DNA of 64,000 nucleotides from Hyphomicrobiaceae bacterium. Lineage in GTDB: Bacteria > Pseudomonadota > Alphaproteobacteria > Rhizobiales > Hyphomicrobiaceae. Under the pieces are notes generated by a model. The model was not told the origin of the DNA and ran no database searches. It was given only the letters and a program-made list of their open reading frames with translations. Every line of letters starts with the position of its first letter. The first letter of the stretch is position 1. Shown here one piece after another: positions 44,601 through 54,749 of the stretch. The position numbers and the translations under genes were made by a program. Where the stretch lies: contig JAGRKV010000019.1 of assembly GCA_020442165.1 (NCBI GenBank), positions 21,998-85,997 of the forward strand, in the 5' to 3' direction.

Positions 44601-44855
44601 GTTCATGAAAGCGTCGACACCACCTGCGCGCGATTTGGCGGCACGCGCGCGCTCGACAAGGCGGCGTGCCAGCACCTCTGTGCGGCGCGCCTCGTCCTCC
44701 GTCCACACCGCGCGCTCGATGAGCGCGCCCACGAGGCGCGGTTCGTCCATCAGGTGATAGGCATGGATCTCGTCGCGATCAGGAAGCGAACCGCTCGGGC
44801 GCAATGCCGCCTCCGCCGCATGTGCCGCTTCCTGCGTGGTCTTGAACAGTGCCAT
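41610..44855 (-). CDS. putA: Bifunctional proline dehydrogenase / L-glutamate gamma-semialdehyde dehydrogenase
   Basis: Oxidises proline to glutamate in two steps, passing electrons to quinone through FAD and then NAD+. The 1081 residues contain the proline dehydrogenase barrel (NISVKLSALHPRFE, VMIDAEEQERLDLELEIF, RLVKGAYWDSEIK) and the aldehyde dehydrogenase domain (SPWNFPLAIF, catalytic Glu in IAETGG, Cys in DSAGQRCSAARVLF). No N-terminal ribbon-helix-helix is seen, so it should not repress DNA. The start is the ATG at MALFKTTQ. A hairpin with a T run precedes it in the leader. Confidence 0.96.
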   Translation of the reverse strand: MALFKTTQEAAHAAEAALRPSGSLPDRDEIHAYHLMDEPRLVGALIERAVWTEDEARRTEVLARRLVERARAAKSRAGGVDAFMNEYGLSSEEGVILMCLAEALLRIPDAETADRLIADKIGDGKWAQHLGHSGSFFVNASTFGLMLTGRVVRLGGAQGRSPVDSVKRLVARTGEGIIRQALRRAVKLLGDQFVIGPDIETALKRARPLEAKGYRFSYDMLGEAAHSDGDAKRYFERYLSAIEAIGKASGPLKSQNADATHDRPNISVKLSALHPRFEPGKEQRLQHELMPRLLTLLRAARERGIGVMIDAEEQERLDLELEIFGQALSNPALAGWNGLGIAVQAYSRRALPVLRWLRRVAEAKGKRIPVRLVKGAYWDSEIKWAQERGLADYPVLTRKSHTDLSYLAAVRYILSDPAAFYPAFATHNAQSLAAVHIAAGNAAFEFQRLYGMGDALYEDVIGGAGIGRASRIYAPVGDHADLLAYLVRRLLENGANSSFVHQLADETVPVATIVADPVARLAGEWSSGGRNRIETALPLAKPRDILLPQRMVSEGLALSEPAERGRLLDEIRACLDKPFAAGPIVDGKTVQEDGEPLLAICPHDRRERLGSVYFASRASVQRAIESGTEAAHGWDMTPAETRARILEVAAQMLLRDRARLMAVIIRETGKTLANAQAEVREAIDFLNYYASQARTTFDGPRVLKGPTGEVNSIALRARGPMAAISPWNFPLAIFVGQVAAALAAGNPVLAKPAEQSPLVAALAVQLLHEAGVPPNCLHLLPGGGETGAALVRDQRVKGVLFTGSNETAWAIQKALAERRGAIIPFIAETGGVNAMIADSTALPEQVVRDAVRSAFDSAGQRCSAARVLFIQADVAKRVIDLLAGATEALDVGDPLDFAMDIGPVIDEASQDRLESHKLRMSRAHQRIVDLALPEACRVGTFVSPAVYEVGRMEDIGGEVFGPILHVIRYQRGHLDRVINAINGQEYGLTLSVHSRIEDVADQVAERARVGNIYVNRNQIGAVPGVQPFGGEGLSGTGPKAGGPRMLQALVTERVMSVDVTAAGGNAELLSLSGEKGAKARD

Positions 44856-44912
44856 TTCGCAATGATCCCCGCCCGGCCGCACCGAACATCAATCGCATCC
44901 GCAACAATGCGC

Positions 44913-44934
44913 AAAAAGCCCGGACCGGTCGGGC
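44913..44934 (-). promoter_or_regulatory. Terminator-like hairpin in the putA leader
   Basis: On the minus strand GCCCG and CGGGC (7-base centre ACCGGTC) are followed by TTTTTG, about 58 bases before the putA ATG. Nothing else on this strand lies just upstream, since panC is on the other strand, so it may act as an attenuator for putA. The rest of the 319-base putA-panC spacer shows no gene. Confidence 0.4.
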
Positions 44935-45174
44935 AACCGATTCGCGCGCAGCGTCAGTCTAGCAAATCAGAGCCCGGCGAGGAGCGGCACCTGTGACGTC
45001 GGGGCCCTGCTTCCCCCTCTTTTCGGGCAGAAGCGCACCGATCAGGCTCCGCCCCTTGCAGCCCTTGACGGCGCCTGCACGAAACGACAGCTTCCCGCTC
45101 ACGGCGATCATTCGCGGGATTGGAGCGCGCTGCGCGGCAGTCCCGCTCCCAAACCTTGAACCAGGAACAAGATC

Positions 45175-46050
45175 ATGGCGCGCGCAAAGCCTACGCCTCC
45201 AATCAAGCGTATCGTCAAGGACTTGCGCCGGCAGATTGCGCAGTTCCGCAAGAATGGCGAACGGGTGGCGCTCGTGCCGACGATGGGCGCATTACACGAA
45301 GGACACCTGACACTCGTGCGCACCGCGAAACGCAAGGCTGAGCGCGTGGTGGTTTCGATCTTCGTCAATCCCACACAATTCGGGCCGAACGAGGATCTGG
45401 CGCGCTACCCGCGCGATGAGGCCGGCGATCTCGCCAAGCTTGCCGAGGTCGGTGCCGATCTGGTCTGGTCCCCGAACCCAGAGGAAATGTACCCGGCCGG
45501 TTTCGCCACCTCCATTGAGGTCAAAGGCGCTGCCGAAGGGCTGGAAGGCGCCTTCCGCCCCCACCATTTCGGCGGGGTAGCGACGGTCTGCTGCAAGTTG
45601 TTCTCGCAAGTTACACCCGACGTGGCCGTTTTCGGCGAGAAGGACTATCAACAGCTTTGCGTCATCCGCCAGATGGTGCGCGACTTGAACCTCCCGCTTG
45701 CCATACACGGCGTACCGACCGTGCGCGAAAAGGACGGCCTCGCGCTGTCGTCGCGCAACCGCTACCTTTCTGCAGAAGAACGCGCTGCCGCACCCGCACT
45801 CGCAGCCGCCATACGTGACGTCGCGCAAAAGGCTGCGAACGGTGCCCGCCAGCAGTCCGTCATCAAGTCGGCAACGGCTGCCCTCAAGCGCGCGGGATTT
45901 GACCCAATCGATTATATCGCCACAGCGGATGCCGAAACGCTGTCGCCCTGGACCTCGACAAGCGGCCGGCCGGGCCGTGTTCTCGTGGCAGCAAGACTGG
46001 GCACCACCCGCCTCATCGACAACGTGCCCATTCCGCCACCCGCCTCGTGA
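45175..46050 (+). CDS. panC: Pantothenate synthetase
   Basis: Joins pantoate and beta-alanine using ATP, the last step to pantothenate for coenzyme A. The 291 residues contain the nucleotidyl-transferase HIGH-like motif in MGALHEGHL, FVNPTQFGPNEDL, FGEKDYQQL and the KMSKS-like SSRNRYLS. AGGAA lies 7 bases before the ATG. No panB or panD is nearby. It is divergent from putA. Confidence 0.96.
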   Translation: MARAKPTPPIKRIVKDLRRQIAQFRKNGERVALVPTMGALHEGHLTLVRTAKRKAERVVVSIFVNPTQFGPNEDLARYPRDEAGDLAKLAEVGADLVWSPNPEEMYPAGFATSIEVKGAAEGLEGAFRPHHFGGVATVCCKLFSQVTPDVAVFGEKDYQQLCVIRQMVRDLNLPLAIHGVPTVREKDGLALSSRNRYLSAEERAAAPALAAAIRDVAQKAANGARQQSVIKSATAALKRAGFDPIDYIATADAETLSPWTSTSGRPGRVLVAARLGTTRLIDNVPIPPPAS

Positions 46051-46137
46051 AATCCGTTCCAGGTGTAATCACATTGGCCCTCACCGGGTTGGCGCAGTCC
46101 GGCCAGATGTTCAAATATGCAAACGGGAGCAAAAATC

Positions 46138-46329
46138 ATGACCCGACGCCAGGCAGAGATCACCTATGGCGCCATTATCGGCGCCGTCGTGGGCCTTTCT
46201 TATCTGATCGGCAAAGCAGTCTGGGCCGGCGACATAACAACGTCTTTCGACAGCAGTCTGCTGTTGGGTGCACTGGTTGGAGCCGCTGCCGGAGCGCTGG
46301 CCTTTTTCGTCCGTGGTCGCCTGGGATAA
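46138..46329 (+). CDS. Small two-helix membrane protein
   Basis: A 63-residue protein with two hydrophobic helices (GAIIGAVVGLSYLIG and SLLLGALVGAAAGALAFFV), both rich in GxxxG-like spacing, and short basic ends (MTRRQ, RGRLG). GGGAG lies 8 bases before the ATG, so it is likely translated; an upstream ATG at 46117 in frame is less well placed. It lies 87 bases after panC, perhaps in the same transcript. Family not recognised. Confidence 0.65.
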   Translation: MTRRQAEITYGAIIGAVVGLSYLIGKAVWAGDITTSFDSSLLLGALVGAAAGALAFFVRGRLG

Positions 46330-46609
46330 TCCAACGCGCAGACTGACGCATCCCAATCGGATGGCACCGTCCACCATGACTAACCCCGGCAGAACTTCGG
46401 AAACATCTGTAATCTCTGGGAATCATTCCACCACCGAATCGATCGGACCACGGTAGACCTGTCCTGTGTCCGCGCTGCGCTTGCCAACCGGCGGCCGCGC
46501 ATGTCATCTGAAGCCAATCGAACCACACGAGAGATTCGCCCGGACGCCTTGTTCCGCGTCAGCTCCGCGCTGTGCCATCTGTCTGGCATTTTGACCCGGA
46601 ACGACGCCC

Positions 46610-48634
46610 ATGGACGACTCGACTGGCGACCTCTTCTCCACCAACGACGGGCCCATGAGCAACAAGTCCAGCGCACGCACACGCGGGTCGGCAGACGCAT
46701 CCGACAACTACACGGCTGCTGACATCGAGGTTCTGGAGGGTCTTGAACCCGTCCGCCGTCGCCCCGGCATGTATATCGGCGGCACCGACGAGAAGGCATT
46801 GCACCATCTCTTCGCCGAAGTGATCGACAATGCCATGGACGAGGCCGTCGCTGGCCATGCGACCTTCATCGACGTGAGATTCGATGCCGATGGTTTCTTG
46901 TCGGTGACGGACAATGGCCGCGGCATTCCTGTCGATGCTCATCCCAAGTTCAAGACCAAGTCCGCGCTCGAAGTCATCATGACCACGCTGCATTCGGGCG
47001 GCAAGTTTGACGGCAAGGCCTACAACACCAGCGGCGGCCTGCACGGCGTTGGCGTCTCCGTCGTCAATGCGCTTTCCGAGACGCTCGAAGTCGAAGTCGC
47101 GCGCGGCCAGCAGCTTTACCGCATGATGTTCTCGCGCGGACATGCCGAGACCAAGCTGGAGAAGCTCGGCTCCATCATGAACCGGCGCGGCACCAAGGTG
47201 CGCTTCAAGCCCGATGAAAAGATCTTTGGCAAAGGCTGCCGCTTCAAGCCCGAGCGCCTCTACACGATGGCACGCTCCAAGGCTTATCTGTTTGGTGGCG
47301 TCGAGATTCGCTGGAGCTGCGATCCCGCGCTCATCAAGGACCAGACAGCGACACCACCTGAAGCGGTGTTGCACTTCCCCGGCGGCTTGAAGGACTTCCT
47401 CACCGCCACGATCAATGGTTCAACGCGCGTCGCCAACGATCTTTTTGCCGGCCGCGTCGACAAGCAGGGCGGACATGGCTCGGTCGAATGGGCCGTCGCC
47501 TGGATTGTCGACCAGGATGGGTTCTCGCGTTCCTACTGCAACACCATTCCTACACACGAGGGCGGCACCCACGAAGCAGGTCTGCGCCAGGCACTGACTA
47601 AGGGCCTTCGCGCTTATGGCGAGCTTGTCGGCAACCGCAAGGCCGCGCAGATCACGTCCGACGACGTTATGACAAGTGCGACGTCAATGCTCTCCGTGTT
47701 CATCCGCGAGCCGGAGTTCCAGGGACAAACCAAGGACAAGCTGGCGACGCAGGAAGCTGCCCGCATCGTCGAGAACACTCTGCGCGATGCCTTCGATCAT
47801 TGGCTCGCCGACAATCCGCAGCAGGCAACGAAGCTGCTTGACTGGGTGGTGGAGCGCTCCGAGGAGCGCATGCGCCGCCGTCGCGAGAAGGAAGTTGGCC
47901 GCCAGTCCGCAACCCGCCGCCTGCGGCTTCCCGGCAAGCTTGCGGATTGCACCGTGCAGCAGGCCCAGGGCACCGAGATTTTCATCGTCGAGGGTGACAG
48001 CGCCGGTGGTTCCGCCAAGAGTGCCCGCCTGCGCGAGACACAGGCGGTACTCCCGCTGCGTGGCAAGATCCTCAACGTCGCCAATGCGTCTTCCGCCAAA
48101 CTCTCGCAGAACCAGCTGCTGTCCGATCTTGTCACGGCATTAGGCGTCGGCCTGGGCAGCAAATATCGCGATGACGATCTGCGTTATGAGCGTGTCATCA
48201 TCATGACCGACGCCGACGTCGACGGCGCCCACATCGCCTCGCTCCTCATCACGTTTTTCTACCAGGAGATGCGTCCGCTGGTCGAAAACGGCCACCTCTA
48301 TCTCGCCGTGCCGCCGCTTTATAAGATCACACAAGGCAACAAGTCGCTTTATGCGCGCGACGATGGCCACCGCGACGAGCTGCTGCGCAAGGAGTTCAAG
48401 GCGACGCCGCAGCCAAAGACGCAGCGCTTCAAGGGTCTCGGCGAAATGAACGCCTCGGAACTGAAAGAGACCACCATGGATCCCAAGGTCCGCATGATGC
48501 TGCGCGTCGAGATCGGATCGGGCGAGCAAAGCGAGCTGGCCGAAGCTGTCAACGCGCTCATGGGATCGAAGCCGGAAGCGCGCTTCCGCTTCATTCAGGA
48601 ACGTGCGGCCTTCGCCAAGGATCTCGACATCTAA
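46610..48634 (+). CDS. parE: DNA topoisomerase IV subunit B
   Basis: ATPase subunit of topoisomerase IV, which decatenates daughter chromosomes with ParC. The 674 residues show the GHKL ATP site (RRPGMYIGG, EVIDNAMDEAVAG, DNGRGIPV, SGGLHGVGVSVVNALS), the Toprim motif EGDSAGGSAKSAR and TDADVDGAHI. The shape fits ParE rather than GyrB: no long insert, and the N-terminus starts with MDDSTGDLFS. The ribosome-binding site is weak. parC is not in the window. Confidence 0.95.
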   Translation: MDDSTGDLFSTNDGPMSNKSSARTRGSADASDNYTAADIEVLEGLEPVRRRPGMYIGGTDEKALHHLFAEVIDNAMDEAVAGHATFIDVRFDADGFLSVTDNGRGIPVDAHPKFKTKSALEVIMTTLHSGGKFDGKAYNTSGGLHGVGVSVVNALSETLEVEVARGQQLYRMMFSRGHAETKLEKLGSIMNRRGTKVRFKPDEKIFGKGCRFKPERLYTMARSKAYLFGGVEIRWSCDPALIKDQTATPPEAVLHFPGGLKDFLTATINGSTRVANDLFAGRVDKQGGHGSVEWAVAWIVDQDGFSRSYCNTIPTHEGGTHEAGLRQALTKGLRAYGELVGNRKAAQITSDDVMTSATSMLSVFIREPEFQGQTKDKLATQEAARIVENTLRDAFDHWLADNPQQATKLLDWVVERSEERMRRRREKEVGRQSATRRLRLPGKLADCTVQQAQGTEIFIVEGDSAGGSAKSARLRETQAVLPLRGKILNVANASSAKLSQNQLLSDLVTALGVGLGSKYRDDDLRYERVIIMTDADVDGAHIASLLITFFYQEMRPLVENGHLYLAVPPLYKITQGNKSLYARDDGHRDELLRKEFKATPQPKTQRFKGLGEMNASELKETTMDPKVRMMLRVEIGSGEQSELAEAVNALMGSKPEARFRFIQERAAFAKDLDI

Positions 48635-48727
48635 ATCTGACCCTGAGCCTGCCTCTGAGCCAGATCACGGCAACGGAGGGAAGGTGACGTGCACGAGATG
48701 TGCGCGCCACCAACCGATCCCCAAAAT

Positions 48728-49744
48728 TTACCCAGCTGCCACGTAAATGTAGCCGTTGTCCTTTTTCTCGACTCGTCCGAGCCCAGGAAACGGCAGGTGG
48801 AAACCGATGATGCGCGGTTTGTCGGCGGCAAGCCTGTCGAGCAGCTTTTTCCGCGTCTCCACGGCCTGATCTACAACGTGGTCCGCCCCTACGCGCCATT
48901 CGGGATGCTGAAAAGAAATGATTGGGTGCAGAAGCGCATCTCCGAGGATCACGAGACTGTCCCCGCCGCCCGCGAGTTCGAACGATACATGCCCCTGCGT
49001 ATGCCCTGGCGTATCGAAAGCGCGTAATCCAGGAATGATGTCCTGCCCGGTCTTGAAACGCTGCGCCTTCTTCTCGATTCCAGCGATGTTGCGACGGGCC
49101 GCTGCCACGAACGTGACACGGTCGGCGGGCAGCCCCTTCTCCGCATTTTCCGACATCCAGTAATCCCATTCGCCTTCCGCCATCATGTAGGTGGCATTGG
49201 GAAAGCGCAGTCCTTCCTCGAAGTCGTCGAGCGCACCCCACAGATGGTCGGGATGACCGTGTGTGAAAATAACCTTCGTGACCTTCTCGATATCGAAACC
49301 GGCGGCTTCCAGGTTGGCGGTAAGCTTGCCGGCTGTCGGCATGAAGTTGGGACCGGAGCCAGCATCGACCACGATCAGTTCCTCACCCGTCTTGATGACG
49401 GTGACATTGGTCGGACGCTGTGCCATTTCCGCCGTTTGTCCCGCCGCCGTCAGCGCGGCCTTCCGCTCCGCTTCAGGAACATCGGGCGCCTCCAGGCGTG
49501 TTGGCGTCACCAGATGGCCATCCGACACAATCGTGATTTCGAAATCTCCAAGCTTGAGAGCATGTGTCGTGGCACCCGCTGCATGCGCAAGCTGCGCTGC
49601 AGGACCGAACTGCGGCAGCACGCCAGCCACAGCTGCACCCGCCAGCACACCGCTGCCCAGGAGGACGTGCCGGCGTGAAATGGTGTCTACCGTGACAGGA
49701 TCTTTACGAGGAACGCACGCAGCGTATTGCGGCTGTCGCTTCAC
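48728..49744 (-). CDS. Tat-exported metallo-beta-lactamase-fold hydrolase
   Basis: Predicted periplasmic metallohydrolase of 338 residues. The start is GTG with GGGAGG 8 bases upstream; no closer ATG exists before the signal. The signal has a twin-arginine motif at 24-25 (SRRHVLLGSG) followed by a hydrophobic stretch and an A-x-A site (AHAA), so export by the Tat pathway is likely. The metal motif is HGHPDH, followed by TPGHTQGHVSFEL and GDALLHPI. It is convergent with parE. Substrate unknown; lactonase-like activity is possible. Confidence 0.88.
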   Translation of the reverse strand: MKRQPQYAACVPRKDPVTVDTISRRHVLLGSGVLAGAAVAGVLPQFGPAAQLAHAAGATTHALKLGDFEITIVSDGHLVTPTRLEAPDVPEAERKAALTAAGQTAEMAQRPTNVTVIKTGEELIVVDAGSGPNFMPTAGKLTANLEAAGFDIEKVTKVIFTHGHPDHLWGALDDFEEGLRFPNATYMMAEGEWDYWMSENAEKGLPADRVTFVAAARRNIAGIEKKAQRFKTGQDIIPGLRAFDTPGHTQGHVSFELAGGGDSLVILGDALLHPIISFQHPEWRVGADHVVDQAVETRKKLLDRLAADKPRIIGFHLPFPGLGRVEKKDNGYIYVAAG

Positions 49745-50105
49745 CTTGGTGACCTCCCATGGGTTTCTTCCGCTCGTTGTCCAGTGACTTGGCAATGAAC
49801 CGGACCGTTGCGCGGCCTCTTGGCAAGGAGCATGCCTGCGAAAAGCGCGGGGCGCAATTCCCAAGCCTCCCGGAAAATCGCTTCTTCCCTGTGCGGTGCA
49901 ATGTCCCGCGCCCAAAGAAATTCTCTTTCGGCTCGGCATACCCAACTCCGCCCGGATTGAAAATCTATGATCGAAATGTCTCGACCGTTCGAATCGCACA
50001 TGACGTGCAGCTCCGGCTGGCCACCAAGCGAACAGGCTCATCGTATGATGTGATTTGGCCGGGGTATTCGCACAGTCCGACCCGACATCCTTGGGAGAAA
50101 GAAAT
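49745..50105. other. Divergent spacer between the Tat hydrolase and aqpZ
   Basis: 361 bases without a convincing gene. Both neighbours start here, so promoters must be present, but no clear -35/-10 pair stands out. No strong hairpin or repeat was seen. Confidence 0.5.
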
Positions 50106-50792
50106 ATGACCACCAGAGCGCTCGGCGCCGAATTCATCGGCACATTCGCACTCGTTACAGCCACCTGCGGTTCCGCCCTGTTCTCGGCGCCATCCGGCGG
50201 TGGCCTTGTCGCTGTGGCAATCGCCATCGGCCTGTCGGTCCTGATGATGGCCTACGCCGTCGGTCACATCTCCGGCGGTCACTTCAATCCGGCAGTGACG
50301 CTCGGGCTCGTCGCAGGCGGACGTTTCGATGCCGCAAAGGCCCCCGCCTACATCATCGCGCAGGTGCTGGGAGGTATCGCGGCAGCCGCTGTCTTCTCGA
50401 TCATCCTTGGTGGCTACCTCGGCGGCGGCAAGGTCGAATTCAATACGTTTGCTGCGATCTCCAACAACTATGGCGGGACGGGAGGATTTTCCGCTTTGTC
50501 GGCATTCCTCATGGAGGTCGTGATTACCGCTCTTTTCCTCATCGTCATCATGGGCGCGACGTCATCGAGCGCTCCGGCAGGATTTGCTCCCCTTGCCATC
50601 GGTGTCGCTCTGATGGTCCTGCACCTTGTTTCAATTCCCGTCACGAACGCTTCACTCAATCCCGCGCGCTCGACAGCACCGGCGATTTTCGCCGGCGGCA
50701 CCGCGCTGGCACACTTGTGGATGTTCTGGGTGGCTCCAATTCTCGGAGGCGTTCTGGGCGGCGTTATTTCCCGCTGGTTGCAAGAGGAATAG
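50106..50792 (+). CDS. aqpZ: Aquaporin Z
   Basis: Water channel of the inner membrane. The 228 residues form six helices and two NPA loops (HFNPAVTL and SLNPARST). The His of the water-selective filter (VLHLVSIPVT) and the Arg after the second NPA are present, arguing for water rather than glycerol. GGGAG precedes the ATG. A strong terminator follows 51 bases after the stop. Confidence 0.95.
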   Translation: MTTRALGAEFIGTFALVTATCGSALFSAPSGGGLVAVAIAIGLSVLMMAYAVGHISGGHFNPAVTLGLVAGGRFDAAKAPAYIIAQVLGGIAAAAVFSIILGGYLGGGKVEFNTFAAISNNYGGTGGFSALSAFLMEVVITALFLIVIMGATSSSAPAGFAPLAIGVALMVLHLVSIPVTNASLNPARSTAPAIFAGGTALAHLWMFWVAPILGGVLGGVISRWLQEE

Positions 50793-50843
50793 CCAGCAAG
50801 CCTTGCTCAGGGCGTATCAGCCGCGCCGCCATGACGAGTTCAT

Positions 50844-50883
50844 TGAGGTTGGGCCGAAAAAGCGGTCCAGCCTCACTTTTTTG
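50844..50883 (+). terminator. Terminator of aqpZ
   Basis: A 12-bp stem (TGAGGTTGGGCC with GGTCCAGCCTCA, two G-T wobbles) and an 8-base loop are followed by CTTTTTTG. It is a good rho-independent terminator. Confidence 0.85.
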
Positions 50884-51048
50884 CGGACAGCCTGAACCTC
50901 GCGTCACATTGCGTTCACAAGCCATGCGACGTTTGCCCGCATGAAACTTGCGACAGGTCACACTGCCTCCATACGTTTCCAAATATGTCTGAAAGAGAAA
51001 TCCATCCGTCGCTGCCCAAGGCCACGGGAATTTTTTGGAGCCGCTACC

Positions 51049-51597
51049 ATGCTCCCACGCTTGACCATGTTTCTTGATGCGCCGCACTACTGGCGAACCG
51101 CAACCCTCACATTCGCAATCGCAGGGCTTGGGTTGCTTGCATCTTCTCCAGTCGCCGCCCAGGCACCCGACCCGCACGCGATCTACGAGTCGCGCTGTTC
51201 GGCCTGCCACCAACCACATGCCAGTGACCTCGCCAAATCCTCGCTAACCATGCGCGATGGCATGGTCGTCCTGAAATCCAGCGATGCTCCGTTCGAACTC
51301 TTTCTCGCCAAACACCCACGCGGTCTGTCGCAGGCTGATCGTGATGTCTTGCTGAAACAGTTCAAGGGGATGCTGGAAACCGGCTATCTCTATCAGGACA
51401 AATGCATCGCCTGCCACGATCGCGCCTCCACGCTCGCGCGCCTGCGCCTGTTCGAGCGCGATGGGGTCATAGAGGGCCGTTACACCTATCGCGACATCTC
51501 GACGTTCCTGCGCGATCATGGGCGGCTCACCCCAATGGAAGTGGACACCATCATGAAGATGTTCCATCGCCAATTGCAGCCAGGTGAAGCCCAGTAG
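51049..51597 (+). CDS. Dihaem c-type cytochrome, periplasmic
   Basis: A 182-residue protein with a signal peptide (TLTFAIAGLGLLASSPVAAQA) and two CxxCH haem sites (CSACH near residue 48 and CIACH near 121), so two covalent haems are expected. GGAG lies 8 bases before the chosen ATG; a longer frame starting 36 codons earlier has a charged N-terminus that does not fit. Met ligands cannot be assigned with confidence. It is convergent with the alpha/beta hydrolase gene. Electron partner unknown. Confidence 0.85.
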   Translation: MLPRLTMFLDAPHYWRTATLTFAIAGLGLLASSPVAAQAPDPHAIYESRCSACHQPHASDLAKSSLTMRDGMVVLKSSDAPFELFLAKHPRGLSQADRDVLLKQFKGMLETGYLYQDKCIACHDRASTLARLRLFERDGVIEGRYTYRDISTFLRDHGRLTPMEVDTIMKMFHRQLQPGEAQ

Positions 51598-51639
51598 CGT
51601 GGGCGCTGCTTCAAGCTAAACTGCCTGCCACATCACGGA

Positions 51640-52338
51640 CTACGCCGACAGCCAATCCTTGAGCGCCGCATTGACTGCCTCAGGCGCCTCCAATGTCGAA
51701 AGGTGGCCGACGCCGGGCACCACGGCGAGGTGGCTGCTGGCAATCCCATCCGCAATCTCGCGCGCGAGCTGAGGTGGCGTGAGCTGATCCTCTTCTCCCA
51801 CAAGGACCAATGTCGGGCACGAAATCCGCGCCAGCATCGGCCGGCTATCGGCGCGCGTCATGATTGCAGCCTGCTGGCTGGCAAACCCGGAAACGCCGGT
51901 TGCCTCGGCCATGTCGAGGAAAACGCTGCGTAGCGTCTCGTCTTCTGCGCGGGACGGAGCGACAAGTTTCGTGAACATCTCGCGCGCCGGCACCGCTAAC
52001 CCCTTCTTCTGCGCCAGTGCCACCAGCCGCCGCCGGTTCTCCGACTGTTCGGCGAGGTCAGGCCGCGCCGAAGTGTCGAGCAACGCCAGCCGCTCCACCC
52101 GTTCAGGTGCCTGCCGGAGGATCTCAAAGGCGATGTAGCCACCCATCGACAACCCCGCGAGGGCGAACCGCTTCGGCGCAAGTGCCAGGATTTCCGCCGC
52201 CAGGGTCGGCATGGTTGCCGCTCCCCGATGGTCCACCACCCGCACCGCGGCCCTGTCGCCGAGCGCTGAAATTTGCGCTGAGAACAGCCTCTCGTCACAC
52301 AGGAGACCCGGAATAAGCACCAGTGGATAGTCCGTCAT
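51640..52338 (-). CDS. Alpha/beta hydrolase
   Basis: A 232-residue alpha/beta hydrolase. The N-terminal VLIPGLLCDERLF holds the oxyanion region, the nucleophile Ser is in LAGLSMGGYIAFE, the acid lies in LVLVGEEDQLTP, and the His is in VPGVGHLSTLE. GGAGG lies 5 bases before the ATG. No signal peptide is present. The substrate cannot be given; the N-terminal type resembles MhpC-like or esterase-like members. Confidence 0.9.
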   Translation of the reverse strand: MTDYPLVLIPGLLCDERLFSAQISALGDRAAVRVVDHRGAATMPTLAAEILALAPKRFALAGLSMGGYIAFEILRQAPERVERLALLDTSARPDLAEQSENRRRLVALAQKKGLAVPAREMFTKLVAPSRAEDETLRSVFLDMAEATGVSGFASQQAAIMTRADSRPMLARISCPTLVLVGEEDQLTPPQLAREIADGIASSHLAVVPGVGHLSTLEAPEAVNAALKDWLSA

Positions 52339-52479
52339 CGTCTCCTCCGCACCGGCTCGAACAGTGACCCGAAAGCCGACACCCACAGTTTTCCGCGGCG
52401 TTCTGACACAAGAACCCCCGCAAACCAGCCTTTCCCTTGCAATTGCTGCTGAACCATGCCAGCAGAGCCGTGGCGTTAG

Positions 52480-52638
52480 CGCAGGGGTTTGAGAGCCGTC
52501 CTCTCCGATTGAGCTTAGTCCCTTTTTGACGCCCATACGTTTTGTTTTGCCGTTTTTTCGGCACTGCTCTCCCCTGCGCTTTGTCCTGTCCCCCAACCCC
52601 TCCTGCCCCGGCATTGGCCGTAGTGGCGGTCGCAGGGG
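52480..52638 (+). promoter_or_regulatory. DEAD-box leader with alternative pairing
   Basis: CGCAGGGG occurs twice (52480-52487 and 52631-52638) and CCCCTGCG once between them (52571-52578), so the middle element could pair with either copy but not both. The second stem lies 40 bases before the TTG start. TGCCG/CGGCA with a T6 loop lies at about 52553-52568. The leader is pyrimidine-rich. This is a switch-like arrangement by inspection only. Confidence 0.35.
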
Positions 52639-52678
52639 ATTGCACGGGGCCGTATGACGAAGATGGAGAGGAACACTC

Positions 52679-54463
<1,785 letters not shown>

Positions 54464-54749
54464 CAAAGCCTTGTCCCTGAGAACACATGTCGCCGCCGCC
54501 GGGGTCATCTTCCGGCGGTACGGCTATGGTCTCGCCTGGGCTTCCGAATTCATGAAGTGCCCGATGCGAAAAGCTCGGAACGCGCGCCACCACGCGAAGG
54601 CAATTTTGCTCTAAGCCCAATGGGCGATTGACCATATTGCCACCATTGGCGATCACGTTGCGCCGCAGCATGGGGCCCCGCTCCAGCAAAGCCTTGCATC
54701 TCTCAAGACCATCACAACTGCTCTTCATTGCAATCGACGGAAACCGCCT

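Noticed and set aside
49960..50010. TTCGAAT-containing stretch resembling a tRNA T-loop
   Set aside because: The flanking stems do not form and no acceptor stem is present.
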